A stretch of 64,000 nucleotides of DNA from Comamonas testosteroni ATCC 11996 (GCF_000241525.1 NZ_AHIL01000002.1:124001-188000); one strand, 5' to 3'; shown: positions 1-9,551, numbered from the stretch's first letter. The notes: generated by a model not told the origin, from the sequence alone. Numbers and translations are program-made.

Positions 1-151
1 CCAGCTCCTGCCAACCCGGCTTGCCAAAGCGGTTGAGCAGGGTATCGGTCACGTCCAGCAAGCTGATGGTGCCGTCGAAATCGCTTTGCACCATCCAGCC
101 GGCCGAAGCTGTACCTGCAGACGACGGAAAAATCTGAATGCGCTTATTCAT
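1..151 (-). CDS. HAD-IB family phosphatase, MtnX-like (partial, N-terminus only)
   Basis: Only the first 50 codons lie in the window; the rest runs off the left edge. The ATG at 151-149 overlaps the last codons of the upstream membrane-fusion gene (ATGAATAA), so the two are probably translationally coupled. Residues 24-28 read DFDGT, the HAD motif I with the nucleophilic and acid/base aspartates, followed by ISLLDVTDTLLNRFG and a PGW element. This resembles the N-terminus of MtnX/SerB-type (HAD-IB) phosphatases. The substrate cannot be told. Its place at the end of an ABC exporter operon is unusual for a methionine-salvage enzyme, so a role linked to the exported molecule is possible but is inference. 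Confidence 0.7.
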   Translation of the reverse strand, partial: MNKRIQIFPSSAGTASAGWMVQSDFDGTISLLDVTDTLLNRFGKPGWQEL

Positions 152-1079
152 GGAAGCTGACCCTCACGTTCTGACCGACCTTGACATTGGTGGGCGGCTG
201 GTCAAACGCCAGCACGCATTCCACAACTCTTACCGGGCCACGCTGCGCGTCGTCCTGCAGCCGGGCCGTGCCGTAGACGGGGCTGATGCGCAGCACGGTC
301 GCTGCGGGAAACTCCTGGCGGGCAGCGATGCCGTCTGCGTCAGCGGCCACCTGGGCTTTCATGCCTTCGCGAATCGCCGTCACATAGCTTTCGTTGACTT
401 CGGCCCGCACGATCAGAGGGCGCTTTGGCAGCAGCACCGCCACGGGGCTGCCGCTTTGCAGCATGCTGCCGCCCTGGGCCAGCAGGCGCACCACGACGCT
501 GGCCTCGGGCGCACGCAGCTCGTGGCGCTGCAGCAGGGCCCGCAGCTGCTCGGCCTTGCGCTTGGCGACCGTGACTTCCGCAGCCGCAATATCCACTTCG
601 GACTGCGCATCACGCAGGGCCTGCACGGCTTCGTCCACGCTCTGCAGGTCCGCCGCACCCTGTTTGGCTGCGGCCTGCCAGCGCGTCAGCGTGGCCTTGA
701 GCGCGGGCAGGCGATCCTGGCGCGTCTTGAGCTTGGTCTGTGCCAGCTGCAGCTCGGACTCCGCCACCGCCAGATCGGCGCGCGCCGCATCGTCGGCGAG
801 ACGCAGCACCAGCTGGCCTTTCTGCACGCTCTGACCTTCCTTGACCAGCAATTGCTGCACCACGCCCGATGCGGTCGACGAAAGATCGAGCAGACCGCCT
901 TCGACGTCGATCTTGCCCCGCGCAACCGCCACCTGGCTCTGAGGCTTGGTCTGGGCTGCAGCCGGTGTGACCACGGAGGCTGCGTCCTGAGACGGAGAGC
1001 ACCCGCCCAGCATCAGCACGGCCGCCGCCAGCAGCGGCGCGCCCGACACAATGCTGAGACGAAATGGGCTTGGGTTCAT
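144..1079 (-). CDS. HlyD/MacA-type periplasmic adaptor lipoprotein of an ABC exporter
   Basis: A 311-residue membrane-fusion protein that would bridge the inner-membrane ABC exporter to an outer-membrane channel. The N-terminus has a hydrophobic segment ending in LGGC near residue 27, a lipobox. A biotinyl-lipoyl-like strand pair (VARGKIDVEGG, then LLVKEGQSVQKGQLVLRL) flanks a long helical hairpin at about residues 95-190, rich in Ala, Gln and Leu. The C-terminal third is a beta-barrel-like region. The gene follows the ATPase after 2 bp and overlaps the next gene, so it is part of one operon. The family call is secure; the transported substrate is not known. Confidence 0.88.
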   Translation of the reverse strand: MNPSPFRLSIVSGAPLLAAAVLMLGGCSPSQDAASVVTPAAAQTKPQSQVAVARGKIDVEGGLLDLSSTASGVVQQLLVKEGQSVQKGQLVLRLADDAARADLAVAESELQLAQTKLKTRQDRLPALKATLTRWQAAAKQGAADLQSVDEAVQALRDAQSEVDIAAAEVTVAKRKAEQLRALLQRHELRAPEASVVVRLLAQGGSMLQSGSPVAVLLPKRPLIVRAEVNESYVTAIREGMKAQVAADADGIAARQEFPAATVLRISPVYGTARLQDDAQRGPVRVVECVLAFDQPPTNVKVGQNVRVSFHE

Positions 1080-1081
1080 GT

Positions 1082-1834
1082 TTATTCCTTGATGGGGCTG
1101 TTCTGGCGCCAGTCGCTGCGAATGGCGCCGTCTTCCATGCCCAGCACACGATCGGCGTGGCGCACCAGACGCGGGTCATGGCTGACGCACAGCACCGTGG
1201 TGCCGTGCGTGCGCGCTGCACGGTGCAGCAAGTCGATGACGCGCTGGCCGCTCTCGGCATCCAGCGCACTGGTGGGCTCGTCGGCGAACAGCAGACGAGG
1301 CTGCTTGGCCATGGCACGTGCGATGGCCACACGCTGCTTCTCGCCACCCGACAGCTGGGCCGGACGCATATGACTGCGGTGCGAGAGCCCCACTTCATCG
1401 AGCGCCTCCTTGGCACGGCGCAATGTCTCGGCGCTTTTGAGGCCCATATAGCCCAGTGGCAGTTGCACCTGCTCCAGTGCCGTCAGGGCCGGAAACAGAT
1501 TGAAGCCCTGGAAGACGAAGCCCGTATGGCGCAGACGAAATTTCTCCAGCGCCGCCGTACCGAGCTTGGCCAGGTCCTCGCCCAGTGCCAGCGCATGGCC
1601 GGCATCGGGCTTTTGCAGACCCGACATCAGCGACAGCAGCGTGCTTTTGCCGCAGCCCGACGGGCCAGAGATCAGGCTCAGCTCGCCCGCATAGAGGCTG
1701 ACGGACAGCCCCTGCAGCACATGCACCTGGACGATGCCCGACACAAAGGATTTGTCGAGGCGCACGGCCTCGAGGCTGGGCACAGCATCCTTGGCTACAG
1801 GTGTTTTGACGCGTTCCATGGTCTGGGCTTGCAT
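1082..1834 (-). CDS. ABC exporter ATP-binding protein (LolD/MacB-type)
   Basis: A 250-residue nucleotide-binding subunit. The Walker A motif GPSGCGKST lies near residues 57-65, the signature LSGGEKQRVAIARA near 160, and Walker B with RLLFADEPTSALD follows. These and the length fit the LolD/MacB/DevA group that pairs with FtsX-like permeases to drive substrates out of the inner membrane. The gene lies 10 bp after the permease and 2 bp before the adaptor gene. The start at 1834 is an ATG; an internal ATG five codons later is a weaker alternative. The first 25 residues precede the conserved ABC fold. Confidence 0.93.
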   Translation of the reverse strand: MQAQTMERVKTPVAKDAVPSLEAVRLDKSFVSGIVQVHVLQGLSVSLYAGELSLISGPSGCGKSTLLSLMSGLQKPDAGHALALGEDLAKLGTAALEKFRLRHTGFVFQGFNLFPALTALEQVQLPLGYMGLKSAETLRRAKEALDEVGLSHRSHMRPAQLSGGEKQRVAIARAMAKQPRLLFADEPTSALDAESGQRVIDLLHRAARTHGTTVLCVSHDPRLVRHADRVLGMEDGAIRSDWRQNSPIKE

Positions 1835-1844
1835 GTTTCAGGCC

Positions 1845-2993
1845 TCAACGCAACAGGGTTGCCGGGTCGGCACGCAGCAGGCTGCGCATGGCGCCCAGAC
1901 CCGACAGCAGCGACAGCACGGCCACCAGAAAGCCGCAGGCGAGTACCGCGGACAGGTTGAGGGCCACAGGGACCCGATAGGCGGATGCAATGCTCAGCAG
2001 CACCGCGCTGGCCAATGCCGCCAGCACGAAGCCCAGACCGCCAATCCAGCAGGCCTGCTCTACCACCACGCGGCCCAGGGCTGCCCGGCTCACGCCCAGG
2101 GCATTGAGTACCGCATACTCGCGGGCGGATCCTGCCACCACCGCCTTGAGCGACTGGCTGGTCACGATGGCGCCCACCAGGCAGACGATGACGGCCATGA
2201 AGAGCACGCCGGCACCGGCGCCGGTATCGAGCATCCAGTAACGCTGAGAGCGGCGCGCAAAGGCATCCGCCGTCCAGACCTCGTACGGGCCGAAGCTGCT
2301 GCTGGACCGGCTCAATCGCGCCTGGGCCTCGCCTGCCTTGGCTCCTTGCTTGAGACGCGCCACAAAATAGGTGCTGCCATGCTCGGCACTGGTTTCTGCA
2401 ATTTCGCGGGTCGTGCTGAGCGAGGCGATCACGTTGACGCCGCCCAGCCCGCGCAAGCCGTCGACGGCAGCCACGATCTTGACCGCATGGTTGTTGATCC
2501 AGGCCGTACTGCCTTCCTGCGCGCCCAGAGTCCCCAGGTCCGCCCTGTCCACAATCACGGCACCGGGCTCGCGCAGCAGCTGTCGCTGCCAGGAGGTGAG
2601 CACCTTGGTGAACATCATGGAGTTGTCCGCAGTGCTGACGCCCGAGAGATAGACCGAGACTCCGCCTCCGGCAGCACCCTGGGCACCGGCGCGCGCGCGC
2701 CAGTCGCCATCGACCCAGACATAGGACTCCACGGCCGCGACATCGGGGTCCATGCGCAGGCGCATCTCCACATCGCTGCCGATATTGCGCCCGAAGTTCA
2801 CGCTTTGCGTACCCGGATAGCCCACCCAGAGATCGGCCGAAGAAGCCGTCACGTAGATCGCGGCAGAGCCGAAGATGCCCAGCACCAAGGCGGCCTGCAT
2901 GGCCAGCAGAACACCCGAAAAGCCCACGGCAAACACCGAGGGGACAAAGCGCCTCCACTCATAGATCAGCGTCTTGCGCGCCAGGGCAATCAT
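1845..2993 (-). CDS. FtsX-like ABC transporter permease (DevC/MacB-type)
   Basis: A 382-residue inner-membrane permease. A transmembrane helix near residues 15-45 is followed by a large periplasmic domain (about 50-255, the MacB-PCD-like region) and three more hydrophobic segments in the C-terminal 130 residues, the usual FtsX layout. The ATG at 2993 overlaps the stop of the upstream outer-membrane-factor gene by 4 bp (ATGA), so translation is coupled. The ATPase is encoded by the next gene, which makes this a two-gene MacB-like pump. The substrate is unknown. Systems of this design export lipids, macrolides or peptides. Confidence 0.9.
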   Translation of the reverse strand: MIALARKTLIYEWRRFVPSVFAVGFSGVLLAMQAALVLGIFGSAAIYVTASSADLWVGYPGTQSVNFGRNIGSDVEMRLRMDPDVAAVESYVWVDGDWRARAGAQGAAGGGVSVYLSGVSTADNSMMFTKVLTSWQRQLLREPGAVIVDRADLGTLGAQEGSTAWINNHAVKIVAAVDGLRGLGGVNVIASLSTTREIAETSAEHGSTYFVARLKQGAKAGEAQARLSRSSSSFGPYEVWTADAFARRSQRYWMLDTGAGAGVLFMAVIVCLVGAIVTSQSLKAVVAGSAREYAVLNALGVSRAALGRVVVEQACWIGGLGFVLAALASAVLLSIASAYRVPVALNLSAVLACGFLVAVLSLLSGLGAMRSLLRADPATLLR

Positions 2994-4399
2994 GGCTGGG
3001 CCTCGGAGACTGCGGCATCGATGGGCGCAGCGCCCACGGCCTTGTAGAGCGCCACATAGGCCAGCGCCTCGGCAGCCCTGGCGGTTGCCAGCTCGCTCTG
3101 GTTTTGCAGGCTGGCGCGGGCGCTATCGATGCCCGAAAGCTCGTTGGACAGGCCCAGTTGCTGGCGCACTGCCTGGGCCTTTTCGCGCCCTGCATGGATC
3201 TGCCTCTCGGACTGCAGCTGCTGCTGTCTTTGCTGCTGGGCAGCAACCGCTGCCAGGGCGGTTTCAGCCTCGGCAATGCCATTGAGCACAGCCTGACGGT
3301 AGGCCTTGATGCTGGCCTGCAGCGCCAGCTCCTTGCCGTCTGCCACGGCACGGCGGCGACCCCAGTCAAAGAGCGGAATATCGATCTGCGGACCGACCAT
3401 AGGGATGGAGTCCGAGGTCGTGCGGTGATTGCGCGTCAGGTTGTAGGCATACAGCAGGGACCCCGTCAGGGTCAGCCGCGGATAGAGTGCCGCGCGCGAT
3501 ACGCCGACCTCGGCTGCGGCCTGCTCCACCGCGGCCTCGGCGCTTTGAATATCGGGGCGGCTGCGCAGCAGGTCTGCCGGCAGCACGGCAAGCGCCTGCA
3601 TTGCGGGCAGCGCGACATCGGCACCGGGCTGCAGCCATTGCGGCTCGGCGCGCTCGCGCCCCAGCAGGGCTGCCAGCGCATGGGCAGCACGTGCCTGGGC
3701 TTCGTTCAAGGTGAACAGCTGAGACTGTGCAGTGCGCAGCTGCAACTTCTGCTGCTCCAGAGACTGGGCATCTGTCAGCCTCTGCTCATGCCGAATCTGC
3801 AAGAGCTGCAATTGTCGCTGTGCCTGCTGCAACTGCCTCTCGGCCAAGCTGCGCTGCACCTGGGCCAGCCGGATATCGAGATAGCGATGCACCACATCGG
3901 CCACCAGGGCCACCCGCGCCGCATGCAGCTGGGCTTGCGCGTCCAGCACGCCGGCTGCGCCGGCACGGCGTGCCGCGGCGGAATCGCCAAACAGGCCCAG
4001 ATCCCAGCTCACATCGATGCTGGCATGAAAGTAGGTGTCAACTGCCGCGATATCCTGCAGGGTCCGCGCTCCGGTATTGACTATGGGGCGGAAAGCCGCA
4101 TCGGCCGTACCTGCCAGCAAACGCTGCTGACGCAGGCGCAGCACGGCCTGAGCCACATCAAGGTTCTGGGACAGCGCCTCGTCCACCAGCGCATTCAGCG
4201 CGGGGTCATTCCAGGCGCGCCACCAGTGGGCCAATGCCGCAGGGTCCGACTTTTGAGCCGACGCCTGCTGCTGCCATTGAGGTGGTGTGGTCCGGTCCAG
4301 CTTGACTGCCTCGGGCGCAGCACAGCCTGCCAGCAACGACAAGACACACAGACACAGACTGCCCATGCGAAGACGCGAGACGTGAGAGGGAAATATCAC
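2990..4399 (-). CDS. TolC/NodT-type outer-membrane efflux lipoprotein
   Basis: A 469-residue outer-membrane factor. The lipobox LLAGC near residue 26 marks a lipoprotein of the NodT/OprM group. Two repeats of long amphipathic helices with TolC-type spacing follow, including a RPDIQSAEA segment typical of the family. It would form the exit duct for the pump encoded downstream. The listed start is a GTG at 4399, which gives a basic n-region before the hydrophobic stretch. An ATG at 4366 is the alternative and leaves no positive residue. Neither has a clear Shine-Dalgarno. It is divergent from the two-component genes at 4600. Confidence 0.9.
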   Translation of the reverse strand: MIFPSHVSRLRMGSLCLCVLSLLAGCAAPEAVKLDRTTPPQWQQQASAQKSDPAALAHWWRAWNDPALNALVDEALSQNLDVAQAVLRLRQQRLLAGTADAAFRPIVNTGARTLQDIAAVDTYFHASIDVSWDLGLFGDSAAARRAGAAGVLDAQAQLHAARVALVADVVHRYLDIRLAQVQRSLAERQLQQAQRQLQLLQIRHEQRLTDAQSLEQQKLQLRTAQSQLFTLNEAQARAAHALAALLGRERAEPQWLQPGADVALPAMQALAVLPADLLRSRPDIQSAEAAVEQAAAEVGVSRAALYPRLTLTGSLLYAYNLTRNHRTTSDSIPMVGPQIDIPLFDWGRRRAVADGKELALQASIKAYRQAVLNGIAEAETALAAVAAQQQRQQQLQSERQIHAGREKAQAVRQQLGLSNELSGIDSARASLQNQSELATARAAEALAYVALYKAVGAAPIDAAVSEAQP

Positions 4400-4599
4400 A
4401 GCGCAGTTGGCTCAAGCTATAGGTGTCACCCGGGAACCTGCAGAAAGCGGAAACAGCTTTCCATCCTCGCCATTGGACGGCAGCAAGCTTTCGCCAGATT
4501 GCAGGGTTTATGTAGGAATTATGGAGAGCCGTAGCCATTCGGCTATTGCAGCGGCAAAGCACATAATGTGCAGATAACAAGTTTCAGGGAGTCCAGCAG

Positions 4600-5349
4600 A
4601 TGCATGACTTTGCTGCACACAAAACCATGACTACTTTTGCTCAACCTGCTTCCACGCCCATGGTGCTTGTGGTCGAAGACGAACCTGCAATTGCGGGCGT
4701 TCTCAGCGCCTATCTGGAGCGCGACGGCCTGCGAATTCGCATGGCGCAGGACGGCGAGGAAGCCCTGCAGAGCTTTCGCCAGCTGCGCCCGGACCTGGTT
4801 CTGCTAGACATTCATCTGCCCAAGGTCGATGGCGTGGATGTGCTGCGCATGATTCGCAATGACAGCGATGTGCCCGTCATCATGGTGACGGCCCTGGCAG
4901 ACGATGTGGACAAGCTGCTGGCACTGCGCCTGGGAGCGGACGACTATGTGGTCAAGCCTTTCAACCCTCCCGAGGTGGTGGCCCGGGTACGTGCCGTGCT
5001 GCGCCGCACCCAGGCCAAGCCTGCTCCGGTGGCAGCCCCCATACGCGTCGGACCGATAGAGATCGACGTGGAAGCCCACAGTGCAGCCGTCTATGACGAT
5101 GCGGGCCAGGCCGTTCCTCTGGCACTGACGCTCACGGAATTCCGTCTGCTGGCCTGCCTGGCGGCCCAGCCACGCCGCTGCTTTTCACGAGCCTACCTGA
5201 TTGAGAACTGCCTGCCGGAGAGCGATGCGCTGGAGCGGGTGATCGACTCCCATCTCTCCAAGCTGCGTCGCAAGCTGCAACTGGCCGGACAGGACGGACT
5301 GATCGAGACCGTGCGCGGTATTGGCTATCGTCTATGGCCCTGGGACTGA
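4600..5349 (+). CDS. OmpR-family response regulator, BaeR-like
   Basis: A 249-residue DNA-binding response regulator. The receiver domain (about residues 20-135) has the acidic pocket VVEDEP, the phosphoacceptor in VLLDIHLPK and the conserved lysine in YVVKPFNPPE. A winged-helix output domain follows (about 150-248, ending in VRGIGYRL). The sequence around PMVLVVEDEPAIA is BaeR-like. The ATG at 4600 is preceded by CAGGGAG at suitable spacing; a second ATG at 4627 is possible. The stop overlaps the sensor kinase start by 16 bp. The divergent exporter operon is its most likely target, which is inferred from position only. Confidence 0.92.
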   Translation: MHDFAAHKTMTTFAQPASTPMVLVVEDEPAIAGVLSAYLERDGLRIRMAQDGEEALQSFRQLRPDLVLLDIHLPKVDGVDVLRMIRNDSDVPVIMVTALADDVDKLLALRLGADDYVVKPFNPPEVVARVRAVLRRTQAKPAPVAAPIRVGPIEIDVEAHSAAVYDDAGQAVPLALTLTEFRLLACLAAQPRRCFSRAYLIENCLPESDALERVIDSHLSKLRRKLQLAGQDGLIETVRGIGYRLWPWD

Positions 5350-6506
5350 ACCGCATCTGGGTCCGCTTTGGTCTGTGGATCACGGCGGCCGTGCTGCTGG
5401 CCATTGCCTCGCTGGCGATTGGCGTGCTGGCGTTTTCCGAACTGCAGTACCGCGAGTTCTACCGCCACCTGCCAAGCCCCGTAAAGACCGAGCTGGAAGC
5501 GCTGAAGTCCCAGGATCTGGAGGACAGCCCCAGAGCCCTTCAGATCTACTCCGAGTACTGGGAAGGCGACCGCCTGTTCGGCGAGAAATGGTCGCTGGTC
5601 ATCGGCCTGGCTGTCAGCCTGCCTTTCGGCATGGCCGTGGGCTTCTGGATTTCGCGACGCATCACCAGTCCGCTGGCCTCCATGGTGGAAGTGGCTGCGC
5701 GCGTGGAGCGCGGCGATCTGGCCTCCAGAGCCGTCAAGGGCAATGCCCACGGCGAGATGGCAGAAATGATCGATGCCTTCAACGGCATGGTCGATTCGCT
5801 GGAAACCCTGGAAGCGGAGCGGCTGGCCACGGCAGCCTCCATCTCCCACGAGCTGCGCACCCCCTTGACGGTGCTGCAGGCAAGACTGCATGCGATCTGC
5901 GACGGCGTCATCGACTCCAGCCAGGCCGAGATGAAGACGCTGCTGGCCCAGGTCGAGCACCTGGGACGGCTGGTCGGCGACCTGCACACCCTGTCCATGG
6001 CCGACGCCGGACAACTGTCCCTGCGCAAGGAACGCATAGACCTCGCCACACTGGTCGGCGATGTCGTCGAGGAGCTGCACCCGCAGCTGCAAAAGCTGGA
6101 CATGGCCTTGTCACTGGATCTGCCCATGCAGGACGGCGATGGCAGCACCGACATCAAAGCCGACACCGACCGCTTGCGCCAGATCACCACCAACCTGATC
6201 AGCAATGTGCTGCGCCATGCCAGCAGCGGCCACTGGCTGAGCATCCGGGTGCATGCGAGCTCCGACCACCAGAAACAGTCATGGGTGATCCTGGAAGTGG
6301 GCGATGCGGGTCCCGGCCTTGCCCCCGAGGTCCAGGCCCATCCGTTCCAGCGCTTTGTCCAGGCCCCAGGCAAGCGCCGCCGGGAAGGCTCGGGCCTGGG
6401 CCTGTCCATCGTCAAGGCTCTGGTGACTTCACAGGGCGGAACCGTCAGCACGGGCGTCTCCGAGCGTGGCGGCGCCCTGTTTACGGTGCGCTTTCCGCGT
6501 CTCTGA
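5334..6506 (+). CDS. Sensor histidine kinase, BaeS-like
   Basis: A 390-residue membrane kinase that partners the upstream regulator. There are two transmembrane helices (about residues 12-34 and 85-108) around a short periplasmic loop, then a HAMP region. The H-box is ISHELRTPLT near residue 168. The N-box (TTNLISNVLRHA) and G boxes (VGDAGPGLAPE and GSGLGLSIVKAL) follow. The periplasmic loop is only about 45 residues, so direct binding of a large ligand is unlikely. The 3' end overlaps the convergent GTPase gene by 26 bp, so no terminator lies between them. Confidence 0.92.
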   Translation: MALGLNRIWVRFGLWITAAVLLAIASLAIGVLAFSELQYREFYRHLPSPVKTELEALKSQDLEDSPRALQIYSEYWEGDRLFGEKWSLVIGLAVSLPFGMAVGFWISRRITSPLASMVEVAARVERGDLASRAVKGNAHGEMAEMIDAFNGMVDSLETLEAERLATAASISHELRTPLTVLQARLHAICDGVIDSSQAEMKTLLAQVEHLGRLVGDLHTLSMADAGQLSLRKERIDLATLVGDVVEELHPQLQKLDMALSLDLPMQDGDGSTDIKADTDRLRQITTNLISNVLRHASSGHWLSIRVHASSDHQKQSWVILEVGDAGPGLAPEVQAHPFQRFVQAPGKRRREGSGLGLSIVKALVTSQGGTVSTGVSERGGALFTVRFPRL

Positions 6507-8040
6507 CAGAGGGCTCTGCGCTCAGCCCCGGATAGAGATCGGCCATGATCTGCTGCAGGCTTTGCGAAAGCAACTCCATGATGGCGACTCTTTGCGCATC
6601 GGTGGCCGCCCCTGCGGTATTTGCTTCGCGCAGCTGCTCCCAGAGAGCTGCCCATTGGGCAGCATGTGCCTGCACCGTGACCTGGGCCAGCTCGCTCCAT
6701 TGGCTGGGCGCCGCAGGGCTCGTGTAACGCCCGCGACCGCGGCCAAAATGCGAGATCAGCAGGTACTTGAGCAGTACCTGGCTCACGCTGGCGTTCAGAT
6801 AGTCGCCAGAGAGTCGAAAGCTCTGCTGCTCCTGGTCGAACATCTTGTTCGCTCCCCAGGCCGCCCCGCCAAAGGTGAGGGCCCCCAGCAGCGCGCCCAC
6901 CAGGGCACCGGCACCCAGCGTCAAGCCTCCGGCCATCAGATCGGCCCCCAGTCCTGTGGCCGCACCGGCAGTCAACGCCCCCCACAAGCTGGCCGCCTGC
7001 GCATCCACAGGCGTGGTGATCTGAAGCTGGCTGCGCAGTTGCTCCTGAATCTGACTGGCCGCCTGACCGTCGAGTCCATGAATCTCGAGCAAGCGCTGCG
7101 TGGCCTGCACATCGGCCTGACGCAAAGCCTGCAGCAGCCGCTGCACGGCCGCCCTGGCCTGGGCTCCGAGCCGCTCTTCACCCTCTGCCGATTTGCCCAG
7201 CTTGGCGGTGAGCTGGCTCAGGCCTTGCCAGGCACGCGCCAGCAGCCGGCCTTGTTCGGGATCGAGCTTTTCATTCAGCCCAGCAGCTGCCAGCAACTGC
7301 TCTGCCATGACCGCCAGGCTCGCCTGCTCGCGCTGTTGCTGCAGCCAGGCACGCTGCTCCAGCAGGCGCTGATAGGCGGGCTGTTTCGACAGGGGCAACA
7401 ATGGCGCAATGCGCTGCATCATCCTGCGCTCATGCCACCAGCTGCGCGTGAAGGCGTCGAGCACCAGCACATCGCGCACCACGCTTTGAAAGCTCTGCGT
7501 CGCCTGCTGCCAGCGCCTCAAATCTTCCTGCGTCTGCTCTGCCGTGGTGTCGCTGCCGACCTGGTTGAGCAGCACGATGACCGGCTTTTTCAGCCAGGCC
7601 AGTATGTTCATCTCGGCGCTCCAGTAGCCCGCATCGGCAGGGTCCTCTGCCGCGTTGACAAGGTAGAGCATCACATCCGCATGGTCGCGTGCAGCGAGCA
7701 GGGCACGCTGGCTCAGGTAAAAAGGCTTGTCGCGCCACCGGTCCCAGACATTGCTGAGAAACCAGCCCAGCGGATTGCCTTGCTGCCGCAGGCGCTCATA
7801 CAGCCGCACAGAGTCGCCGAAACCCGGTGTATCCCATAGCCACAGCTCATCGCCCTGCTGCGTCTTCTGAAGCAGATAGCGCTGTGACTGCGTGGTCACA
7901 TGGGCGGCATCGTCAATCTCGCCGACGTCGTCGGCCATCAGCGTACGGGTCAGCGTGGTCTTGCCGATATTGGTGTGCGACAGCAGACACCACTGAATGC
8001 TGCTGTCGATCGGAACCAGTTCCTTGCTCTCGCTCATCAT
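6481..8040 (-). CDS. DUF3482-type P-loop GTPase with glycine-zipper membrane segment
   Basis: About 519 residues. The G1 motif is HTNIGKTTLTRTL, the G3-like DTPGFGDSVRLY and a G4-like VLLNQVGSD. A helical middle region follows. A Gly/Ala-rich stretch around residues 370-425 (GALVGALLGALTFGGAAWG) looks like a glycine-zipper membrane insertion. ATG codons at 8040 and 8037 overlap the stop of the upstream gene (ATGATGA), and AGGAG sits just upstream. A longer reading frame to 8175 lies inside the neighbouring gene and is not used. DUF3482 and DUF2868 proteins are known to be encoded side by side; their function is unknown. The layout suggests a dynamin- or septin-like membrane GTPase, which is inference. 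Confidence 0.8.
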   Translation of the reverse strand: MMSESKELVPIDSSIQWCLLSHTNIGKTTLTRTLMADDVGEIDDAAHVTTQSQRYLLQKTQQGDELWLWDTPGFGDSVRLYERLRQQGNPLGWFLSNVWDRWRDKPFYLSQRALLAARDHADVMLYLVNAAEDPADAGYWSAEMNILAWLKKPVIVLLNQVGSDTTAEQTQEDLRRWQQATQSFQSVVRDVLVLDAFTRSWWHERRMMQRIAPLLPLSKQPAYQRLLEQRAWLQQQREQASLAVMAEQLLAAAGLNEKLDPEQGRLLARAWQGLSQLTAKLGKSAEGEERLGAQARAAVQRLLQALRQADVQATQRLLEIHGLDGQAASQIQEQLRSQLQITTPVDAQAASLWGALTAGAATGLGADLMAGGLTLGAGALVGALLGALTFGGAAWGANKMFDQEQQSFRLSGDYLNASVSQVLLKYLLISHFGRGRGRYTSPAAPSQWSELAQVTVQAHAAQWAALWEQLREANTAGAATDAQRVAIMELLSQSLQQIMADLYPGLSAEPSVRDAESAP

Positions 8041-9488
8041 GACACTCCTGCACCGGGCACCAGGGTCGCGTTCAATCCCGCGCTGCGCACAAATTCCCGC
8101 CACAGCTGCTCGCGCTCCTGCACGCGCGCCTGGGCACCGCTGTTGCGCGCACGAAAGTCCGCCGCCCATAGCCACACATTGGTCTGCGCACCCCAGCGGT
8201 TCAATACCTGCGCCAGCAGCACGCCATGGATCTCCGCCTCGGGCGTGGCAGCCAGATTAAGCAGCAGCACCTGCTGTGCCTCAACGGCCGAAGCGTCCGG
8301 CAAGGGCGATCCATAGGCCAGCACCGGCAACAGCGCAAGCTGCGCCCCAGCGCCGTAGCTCTGCGCCACATGGTTGCGCAGGGCGGCTTCGCGCTCGGGC
8401 GTGATGTCCAGGCTGTAGGGCTGGACCAGCAGCGCCGTGGCGCGCCCCGCCCAGTCACGCTGCAGCTTCTGGAAATAAGGCTGCTGCAGCGGCAAGGCCA
8501 GATGCTGGCTCAACCACCAGACCCTGGCACCCTGCCACAGCGCCAGCAGCAGGCGCGGCGCCACCACCATCAAGCCCAGCAGCCAGCTGTAGAGCTGCAC
8601 CCAGCGCGGCCCCGCATCTGCGGCATCACCGGACGACCAGCCCTGCAGCGCCTGGATCTGGGCCAGACTCCACGGTGCCAGACCCAGCAGATATTGCACC
8701 GGCGCAAACAGCAGATTCAGGCAGGTCTGCACGGCGGAGGGCGAGAGAAAAGTGCTCTCCCAGCCCACTTGATAAGCCCTGGTCAGGCCGGTCAGCCATA
8801 GCGATGCCAGCGCTCCCAGTGCCAGCATGGCGGCTCCCAGATGCAGGCACACAAGCCATTGCGCATGGCGCGGCCGCTGGTTGACCTGCCACCAGTTTCG
8901 CTCGAAGTTCAGCGCCATCTTGCGCAGCCCCGTGCCGCGCGAAACACTCCACCTCCTGGTCTGCAGCTTTTGCAGCCAGCCGCCGGGTTCTGCCACGGGC
9001 CGCTGCGGCACAGCGCCCTGACCTGGCTCAGGCTCCAGCGGCGCAATCACCGTCTTCTTGCGCCGCACCAGACTGCGCAGCCAGGTCAGCAGCAACAGCA
9101 CATAGACCAGCAGATTCCACAGCACGATGCCGATCAGGGAGGCAGAGAGCAGGTCCACACGGTGCGGGTCTGTGATCGCATGACCCGCAAAGCCCAGCGC
9201 AAATGCCGCAGCCATCACGGCCAGCACCATCCAGCGCGAAATGCCGGCGTGCTGCCGGGCCATCGCGCGTATGTCGGCAGGCAGCTGCGCTGCAGCGATC
9301 ACACGTTGTGCCCGCTCCTGCAGAAAACTCTCGAACGCTGCACGGCCGCCACCCTTGGTCTTGCCCAGGGCGTGCAGGCACTCCTGCGTGATGGCAGTGC
9401 AGCGCTCGGCCGTTGGCAGCGCCTCGTGCGGGGCTGCGGTTTCCAGAGCATGGGCAAAGACAATATCGCGGGCTGAGCTGGCTTTCAT
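8037..9488 (-). CDS. DUF2868 membrane protein, partner of the adjacent GTPase
   Basis: About 483 residues from the ATG at 9488 ([10 protein letters not shown]). A frame opening at 9575 adds 29 residues with no clear reason. About four hydrophobic segments are visible: two near residues 100-165 ([14 protein letters not shown] and [15 protein letters not shown]), one near 230, and one around 320. The C-terminal part is soluble and may be a GTPase-like or Rossmann-like remnant with no P-loop. The stop overlaps the GTPase start, so the two are made together. The function is not known for the family. It probably anchors or regulates the GTPase at the inner membrane. Confidence 0.75.
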   Translation of the reverse strand: MKASSARDIVFAHALETAAPHEALPTAERCTAITQECLHALGKTKGGGRAAFESFLQERAQRVIAAAQLPADIRAMARQHAGISRWMVLAVMAAAFALGFAGHAITDPHRVDLLSASLIGIVLWNLLVYVLLLLTWLRSLVRRKKTVIAPLEPEPGQGAVPQRPVAEPGGWLQKLQTRRWSVSRGTGLRKMALNFERNWWQVNQRPRHAQWLVCLHLGAAMLALGALASLWLTGLTRAYQVGWESTFLSPSAVQTCLNLLFAPVQYLLGLAPWSLAQIQALQGWSSGDAADAGPRWVQLYSWLLGLMVVAPRLLLALWQGARVWWLSQHLALPLQQPYFQKLQRDWAGRATALLVQPYSLDITPEREAALRNHVAQSYGAGAQLALLPVLAYGSPLPDASAVEAQQVLLLNLAATPEAEIHGVLLAQVLNRWGAQTNVWLWAADFRARNSGAQARVQEREQLWREFVRSAGLNATLVPGAGVS

Positions 9489-9527
9489 GTTGCTATTGTG
9501 TTTCAGAGCAAGAGAGGGCGCCGCAAA

Positions 9528-9551
9528 TATCAAAACAATAGCTGTCAGCAC
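9528..9551. repeat. Dispersed intergenic repeat, family 2 (partial)
   Basis: TATCAAAACAATAGCTGTCAGC lies in the short gap between the DUF2868 gene start and trpB, and matches the core of the copy at 45883. Confidence 0.5.
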
